From Clostridiales bacterium (GTDB lineage: Bacteria; Bacillota; Clostridia; Oscillospirales; Butyricicoccaceae): a stretch of 6,766 bases of DNA. Positions 6,582-6,766 of this stretch are shown here, in pieces. The translations under genes were made by a program, and so were the position numbers. Each line of letters opens with the position of its first letter. The first letter of the stretch is position 1. The notes below the pieces were generated by a model. It was not told the DNA's origin and searched no databases. It saw only the letters and a program-made list of their open reading frames with translations. The stretch covers positions 1 to 6,766 of the forward strand of contig SFJM01000067.1 of NCBI GenBank assembly GCA_004555915.1. Direction: 5' to 3'.

Positions 6582-6598
6582 TACTTACTCGCTAAGTA
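6582..6598. other. Small hairpin TACTTA-CTCGC-TAAGTA downstream of istB
   Basis: A 6-bp perfect inverted repeat with a five-base loop. It is preceded by another short one, CAGTT (6566-6570) with AACTG (6575-6579). Both are AT-rich and weak. The 111 bp from 6547 to 6657 carry no gene, only these stems and the large hairpin at 6606-6644. Confidence 0.35.
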
Positions 6599-6605
6599 AC
6601 TCTAA

Positions 6606-6644
6606 CAGTCTGCCAGAGTTGGTTATGCCGGTTCTGGCAGACTG
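6606..6644. other. Large hairpin between istB and the right IS end
   Basis: CAGTCTGCCAGA (6606-6617) and TCTGGCAGACTG (6633-6644) form a perfect 12-bp stem. In RNA it can extend inward by G-U, U-G, U-G, G-C and G-C pairs to a 17-bp stem closed by a five-base loop (6623-6627). No U tract follows on either strand, so it is not a standard rho-independent terminator. It lies just inside the right-end repeats. Confidence 0.7.
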
Positions 6645-6672
6645 AAAACTAGGGCGGTTTGTATCCCGCAGG

Positions 6673-6763
6673 GTGGGGCAAGCCTCCGGTAAGGTGGGGC
6701 TGAATCTCCGGCAGGCTGGAGCTGAAACTCCGTGCAAGGTGGTCTACGCGGACGAGATTTACA
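6673..6763 (-). repeat. Right terminal inverted repeat with four iterated elements
   Basis: Read on the minus strand from 6763, this end starts TGTAAATCTCG. Elements matching AGCYCCACCTTGCCGGA start at 6745, 6723, 6701 and 6680, with spacings 22, 22 and 21 and an offset of 18 bp from the tip, exactly mirroring the left end. The outermost copy reads AGACCACCTTGCACGGA and the innermost TGCCCCACCCTGCGGGA. These are probable IstA binding sites. Confidence 0.85.
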
Positions 6764-6766
6764 AAT
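6764..6766. repeat. Start of the right target-site duplication (AAT of AATAT), cut by the window end
   Basis: The last three bases match the first three of AATAT at 4045-4049. Two more bases (AT) beyond the window would complete the duplication. Confidence 0.4.

Larger units (their letters stand above)
4050..6763 (+). mobile_element. IS21-family insertion sequence, apparently complete (2,714 bp)
   Basis: The element runs from TGTAAA at 4050 to the inverted copy TTTACA ending at 6763. It contains the diagnostic gene pair istA-istB in one orientation with an overlapping stop/start (ATGA). Ungapped hand alignment of the first 91 bp of each end gives about 60 identities. Both ends hold four iterated about 22-bp elements at mirror positions. 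Both genes are intact with their catalytic motifs, and the ends look intact, so the element could be active. It inserted 238 bp after the AraC-family gene and does not break the gal operon. The exact termini are inferred from the TG/CA rule, the inverted-repeat alignment and a partial target duplication. Confidence 0.9.

Noticed and set aside
6606..6644. Hairpin as terminator of istAB
   Set aside because: It is followed by AAAACTAGGG on the plus strand and TTAGAG on the minus strand; no U tract is present.

Overview
The window looks like chromosome from a low-to-mid GC Gram-positive bacterium, most likely a gut-type clostridium (Lachnospiraceae/Oscillospiraceae-like). The signs are strong AGGAGG-type ribosome sites, a class II (Firmicutes-type) GalT, a GalK of the variant 'GGNHTDH' type, and an MsmR/RafR-like AraC regulator. 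No species can be named from the sequence alone.

Left part (1-2849, minus strand): a compact Leloir galactose operon, galK-galE-galT, transcribed leftwards. The gaps are 21 bp (galK-galE) and 10 bp (galE-galT). galT runs off the left edge after 177 codons. Galactokinase makes galactose-1-phosphate, GalT exchanges it with UDP-glucose to give UDP-galactose and glucose-1-phosphate, and GalE regenerates UDP-glucose.

Middle (2850-4049): an 86-bp divergent promoter region separates galK from a plus-strand AraC-family regulator (2936-3811), which probably controls the gal operon. A 238-bp AT-rich gene-free stretch follows. It holds a perfect 7-1-7 palindrome and seven copies, in both orientations, of an 8-bp TTTTTGTT motif.

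Right part (4050-6763): an apparently complete IS21-family insertion sequence of 2,714 bp with overlapping istA (DDE transposase) and istB (AAA+ ATPase helper). Its ends are 5'-TG...CA-3'. Each end carries four iterated about 22-bp elements at the same offset (18 bp) and with the same 22-22-21 spacing, in mirror orientation. The left flank AATAT and the last three bases of the window (AAT) fit a 5-bp target duplication cut by the window edge. I find no evidence of a wholly new system. The most informative signals are the fully resolved IS architecture, the palindromes and hairpins within and next to it, and the altered sugar-binding signature of GalK.
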